Positions 30,315 to 33,160 of a stretch of 33,160 nucleotides of DNA are shown here, piece by piece. The position numbers and the translations under genes were made by a program. Where the stretch lies: contig NZ_JAFBAR010000123.1 in the NCBI RefSeq assembly GCF_019247635.1, positions 1-33,160 of the forward strand. Reading direction: 5' to 3'. The notes beneath the pieces were generated by a model. The model had not been told where the DNA came from. It did no database searches and was given only the letters and a program-made list of their open reading frames with translations. Each line of letters begins with the position of its first letter. Positions within the stretch are counted from its first letter, which is position 1. The DNA is from Mycobacterium sp. GTDB taxonomy: Bacteria > Actinomycetota > Actinomycetes > Mycobacteriales > Mycobacteriaceae.

Positions 30315-32621
30315 TTATCCGAAGAATCGCGGCAGCACCGCCTCCGAAGTCGCACGCAGTTCCGCCAGCGACACCGTGAACAGGCCCTGCACCTCCACCA
30401 CGTCGGAGGCCTGATCGACGACACCGATACGCGTGACGGGCAGCCCGCGCGCGGCGCACATCGAACGGAAGCGGCTCTCCTCGGTGCGTGGCACCGCGAC
30501 CAGTGCCCGCCCCGCCGACTCGGAGAACAACATCACAAACGGGTCTAGGTCTTCGTCTGGGCCCTCGGGAAGCACTATGCGACAACCTGTTTCACCCGCC
30601 AAAGCCGCCTCCACGACGGCCTGGGCCAGCCCACCCTCGGACAGGTCGTGCGCCGCAGACACCAGCCCGTCCCGCGACGCGGCACTCAGCACCTCGGCCA
30701 GTAGCTGCTCGCGCGCCAGGTCGACCGCCGGCGGCACCCCGCCCAGATGGTCGGCGATCACCTGCGCCCAGACCGATCCGTCGAACTCGTCACGCGTATC
30801 CCCCAACAGCAACAGGGTTTCGCCGGGCTCACCGCCCAGGGCCGTGGGCAGCCGCCGGCTTACATCGTCGATGACGCCGAGCACCCCCACCACCGGTGTC
30901 GGCAGGATCGCCGCCGTCCCGGTCTGGTTGTAAAAGCTGACGTTGCCACCGGTCACCGGAATGCCCAGGGCCGCACAGCCATCGGCGAGTCCACGCACCG
31001 CCCCCGCGAACTGCCACATCACGCCGGGGTCTTCGGGTGAGCCGAAGTTGAGGCAATTGGTCACCGCGACCGGGGTGGCGCCGGTGACGGCGACGTTGCG
31101 ATATGCCTCGGCCAGCGCGAGTTGAGCGCCCGCATAGGGATCGAGCTTGGTGTAGCGCCCCGACGCGTCGGTCGACAACGCGATTCCGCGGCCGGTGGAC
31201 TCGTCGATGCGCAGCATGCCGCCGTCGGCGTGCTCGGCCAGCACGGTGTTGCCGCGCACGTACCGGTCGTACTGATCGGTGATGAACGCGCGGCTGCACA
31301 GGTGCGGGCTGCCAAGCAGCGCAAGCAAAGTCGCGCGCAGCTCGTCCCCGGTGACCGGCCGGGGCAATCCGGCCGACGTGTCGGCGTTCAACGCGTCCTG
31401 CGTTTCGGGACGGGCGACGGGGCGCTGGTAGATCGGTCCCTCGTGGGCCACCGTGCGCGGTGGAACGTCAACCACCGTCTCCCCACGCCAGCTGATCCGC
31501 AGTCGATCGCCGTCGGTGACCTCGCCGATCACGGTGGCCAGCACCTCCCATTTGCGGCACACCGCCAGAAAGGCATCGACGTTCTGCGGTGCGACGACGG
31601 CGCACATCCGCTCCTGCGACTCGCTGCAGAGCACCTCGGCGGACGTCATCTCCTTGGCCCGCAGCGGAACCACATCCAGCTCAATCGCCATCCCGCCGTC
31701 GCCGGCGGACGCTAATTCCGAAGTGGCACAAGATAATCCGGCGCCACCAAGATCCTGAATGCCGATCACCAGTCCGCCCGCGTACAGCTCCAGACAGCAC
31801 TCGATCAGCACCTTCTCCATGAACGGGTCGCCGACCTGGACCGACGGCAGCTTCTTGCGGGCGGCGCCGTCCTCGTCTCCCCCGAAGGTGTCCGACGCCA
31901 GCACCGACACCCCGCCGATACCGTCCAGCCCGGTGCGCGCGCCAAACAGGATGATCTTGTTGCCCACGCCCGAGGCGAACGCCAAATGCAGGTCCTCCTG
32001 GCGTAATACGCCGACGCACATCGCGTTGACCAACGGGTTTCCCGCGTAACAGGCGTCGAAGACGGTCTCGCCGCCGATGTTGGGCAGGCCCAGCGAGTTG
32101 CCGTAGCCGCCGATGCCGCGGACCACGCCATCGAGCACCCGGCGAGTGTCGGGCGCGTCGGCGGCGCCGAACCGGAGCTGGTCCATGACTGCGATCGGCC
32201 GCGCGCCCATGGCCATGATGTCGCGGACGATCCCGCCGACACCGGTGGCAGCGCCCTGATAGGGCTCCACGTAGGACGGGTGATTGTGGGATTCCACCTT
32301 GAAGGTGACGGCCCAGCCGTCGCCGATGTCGACGACGCCGGCGTTCTCGCCGATGCCGGCCAGCATTCCGGCACGCATCGCGTCGGTGGTGGTCTCACCG
32401 AAGTAGCGCAGGTGGACTTTGGAGGACTTGTACGAACAGTGCTCGCTCCACATGACCGCGTACATGGCCAGCTCGGTATCGGTGGGCCGACGCCCTAGGA
32501 TTTCGCGAATTCGCTGGTACTCGTCGTCCTTGAGGCCCAACTCACCGAACGGTTGCGGCTGATCGGGGGTGGCGGCGGCATGTTCGACGGTGTCAATCAC
32601 GTGAGTGCGAGCGCTCGTCAC
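30315..32621 (-). CDS. purL: Phosphoribosylformylglycinamidine synthase subunit PurL (small type)
   Basis: The protein is 768 aa, the length of the small PurL that works with PurS and PurQ. The sequence MWSEHCSYKSSK (57-68) holds the catalytic His61. VESHNHPSYVEPYQGAATGVGGIVRDI is the ATP/Mg site, followed by GIQDLGGAGLSCA and a second repeat with NCLNFGSPEDPGVMWQF and SAAHDLSEGGLAQAV. The enzyme turns FGAR into FGAM using ATP and ammonia from PurQ, step 4 of purine synthesis. It lies upstream of purF and purM in the same direction, with the SCP-like gene between, but promoter evidence suggests purF can be transcribed separately. PurS and PurQ are outside the window. Confidence 0.97.
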   Translation of the reverse strand: MTSARTHVIDTVEHAAATPDQPQPFGELGLKDDEYQRIREILGRRPTDTELAMYAVMWSEHCSYKSSKVHLRYFGETTTDAMRAGMLAGIGENAGVVDIGDGWAVTFKVESHNHPSYVEPYQGAATGVGGIVRDIMAMGARPIAVMDQLRFGAADAPDTRRVLDGVVRGIGGYGNSLGLPNIGGETVFDACYAGNPLVNAMCVGVLRQEDLHLAFASGVGNKIILFGARTGLDGIGGVSVLASDTFGGDEDGAARKKLPSVQVGDPFMEKVLIECCLELYAGGLVIGIQDLGGAGLSCATSELASAGDGGMAIELDVVPLRAKEMTSAEVLCSESQERMCAVVAPQNVDAFLAVCRKWEVLATVIGEVTDGDRLRISWRGETVVDVPPRTVAHEGPIYQRPVARPETQDALNADTSAGLPRPVTGDELRATLLALLGSPHLCSRAFITDQYDRYVRGNTVLAEHADGGMLRIDESTGRGIALSTDASGRYTKLDPYAGAQLALAEAYRNVAVTGATPVAVTNCLNFGSPEDPGVMWQFAGAVRGLADGCAALGIPVTGGNVSFYNQTGTAAILPTPVVGVLGVIDDVSRRLPTALGGEPGETLLLLGDTRDEFDGSVWAQVIADHLGGVPPAVDLAREQLLAEVLSAASRDGLVSAAHDLSEGGLAQAVVEAALAGETGCRIVLPEGPDEDLDPFVMLFSESAGRALVAVPRTEESRFRSMCAARGLPVTRIGVVDQASDVVEVQGLFTVSLAELRATSEAVLPRFFG

Positions 32622-32651
32622 GCCGCTAGTCTAGGGTCCCGCCGCCCGCGT

Positions 32652-32788
32652 CGCCGAGCGTGACATCCGGGCGAGATTCTCGATTTCTCGCCTGGGAACG
32701 CTCGGCGGATGGACGTGGGGTGGGCGCACCGAGCGTGACGTGAGGGCGAGATTTTTGCCGATTTTTCGCCCTACGATCACGCTCGGTG
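32652..32788. repeat. Pair of related palindromic repeats
   Basis: Copy 1 (32652-32707) has perfect 10-nt arms, CGCCGAGCGT and ACGCTCGGCG. Copy 2 (32727-32788) has perfect 12-nt arms, CACCGAGCGTGA and TCACGCTCGGTG. Both share the inner GGGCGAGATT...GATTT(T/C)TCGCC, which adds a second stem. They are tandem copies of one hairpin element of about 60 bp, 19 bp apart, between purL and the VOC gene. They look like a dispersed intergenic palindrome (MITE or REP-like) and could also fold in RNA. Confidence 0.75.
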
Positions 32789-32804
32789 ACGGGGCCCCGC
32801 CCGG

Positions 32805-33152
32805 CTACCGACCCGCGATACAGAACACGTTGCCCTCGGGGTCGGCCAGCACCACCCAGCGGAAGTTCTCGCTGAATTGGTTGCGGCCGACCTCGGAGGC
32901 ACCCGCCGTCGTCAACCGGGACACCTCGGTATCCACGTCCTCTGCCCCGAAGTCCAGGTGCACCCGGTTCTTACCGGGCGTAGGGTCGGGCACCTTCTGG
33001 AACCCGAGCCGAGGCCCGTCGGGCCGCATCACCGCGAAGAATTCGCCGGGGATCATTTCCTGTGCCTCCCCGCCGAACTGCTCGGCCCACCAGCCGGCAA
33101 GTTTTGCCGGGTCGGCGCAATCGAACGTGACCATCTCTACCTTTAGCGACAT
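32805..33152 (-). CDS. VOC/glyoxalase-fold protein
   Basis: The protein is 115 aa, a single vicinal-oxygen-chelate module of two beta-alpha-beta-beta-beta repeats: MVTFDCADPAKLAGWWAEQFGG, then NRVHLDFGAEDVDTEVSRLTTAGA and VLADPEGNVFCIAG at the end. His in VHLDF and the Asp-Pro-Glu-Gly-Asn loop are usual in the group. Members include glyoxalase, bleomycin-resistance and dioxygenase proteins; substrate cannot be told. The start near the right edge is supported by the family-typical beginning SLKVEMVTFDC. It is separated from purL by the palindromic repeats. Confidence 0.82.
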   Translation of the reverse strand: MSLKVEMVTFDCADPAKLAGWWAEQFGGEAQEMIPGEFFAVMRPDGPRLGFQKVPDPTPGKNRVHLDFGAEDVDTEVSRLTTAGASEVGRNQFSENFRWVVLADPEGNVFCIAGR

Positions 33153-33160
33153 AACGCCTG

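Noticed and set aside
1..33160. CRISPR array, insertion sequence or rRNA
   Set aside because: No regularly spaced direct repeats, no transposase frame with terminal inverted repeats and no rRNA sequence were seen.

Overview
The window is mycobacterial chromosome. In reverse orientation it follows the gene order known in M. tuberculosis from the lysT-gluT-aspT-pheU tRNA cluster and Rv0831c at the left to purL (Rv0803) at the right. The genes include desA1, mshD, glnR, lmeA, phoY2 and kmtR homologues, which together are diagnostic for Mycobacterium. The host DNA is GC-rich with GTG, ATG and TTG starts, and several genes look leaderless, with a TANNNT -10 box 6-7 nt before the start codon. The species cannot be fixed from sequence reading. 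It is not M. tuberculosis itself, because the genes expected between purL and the Rv0807 homologue are missing.

Bases 1 to about 6830 are an accessory island on the 3' side of tRNA-Phe. It is visibly more AT-rich than the host DNA. From left to right it has a tRNA-like T-arm at the window edge, a gene-poor stretch, and a short protein resembling the N-terminal domain of HEPN/RES proteins but without a RES domain. Next comes a tightly coupled two-gene operon: a 438-aa protein whose C-terminal half looks like a phage portal core, and a 1007-aa alpha-helical protein with four central membrane segments. A tyrosine recombinase sits next to the tRNA. No capsid, terminase, tail or replication gene is visible. 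The portal-like/membrane-protein pair is the best candidate for an undescribed system.

Bases 6861-14700 hold four tRNA genes, a TIGR04255-like protein and a methyltransferase converging on it. A nucleoside-type deaminase follows, then the nickel/cobalt sensor KmtR with an operator overlapping its own start codon, and a 67-aa peptide with 23 histidines. A DUF2236 protein is divergent from a TetR regulator. The acyl-ACP desaturase DesA1, with a good promoter, is followed by a tRNA-dihydrouridine synthase.

Bases 14847-21400 carry envelope, phosphate, mycothiol and nitrogen functions: an LCP-family ligase, PhoY2, PstB (with a 56-codon PstA remnant still upstream), MshD, GlnR and LmeA. Bases 21458-23304 form a sulfur operon behind a poly-cysteine leader peptide: a DUF4395 membrane protein, the rhodanese CysA2 and SseC. 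A 32-aa membrane micropeptide is then coupled to a nitrobindin-like protein.

Bases 24151-33152 hold a convergent gap with an elaborate stem-loop array, a PabC-like lyase, a YgfZ-like protein and a DUF3073 protein with a hairpin leader. The purine genes purM, purF and purL run on the minus strand, with a sterol-carrier-like gene between purF and purL. A pair of related palindromic repeats and a VOC-family protein end the window.
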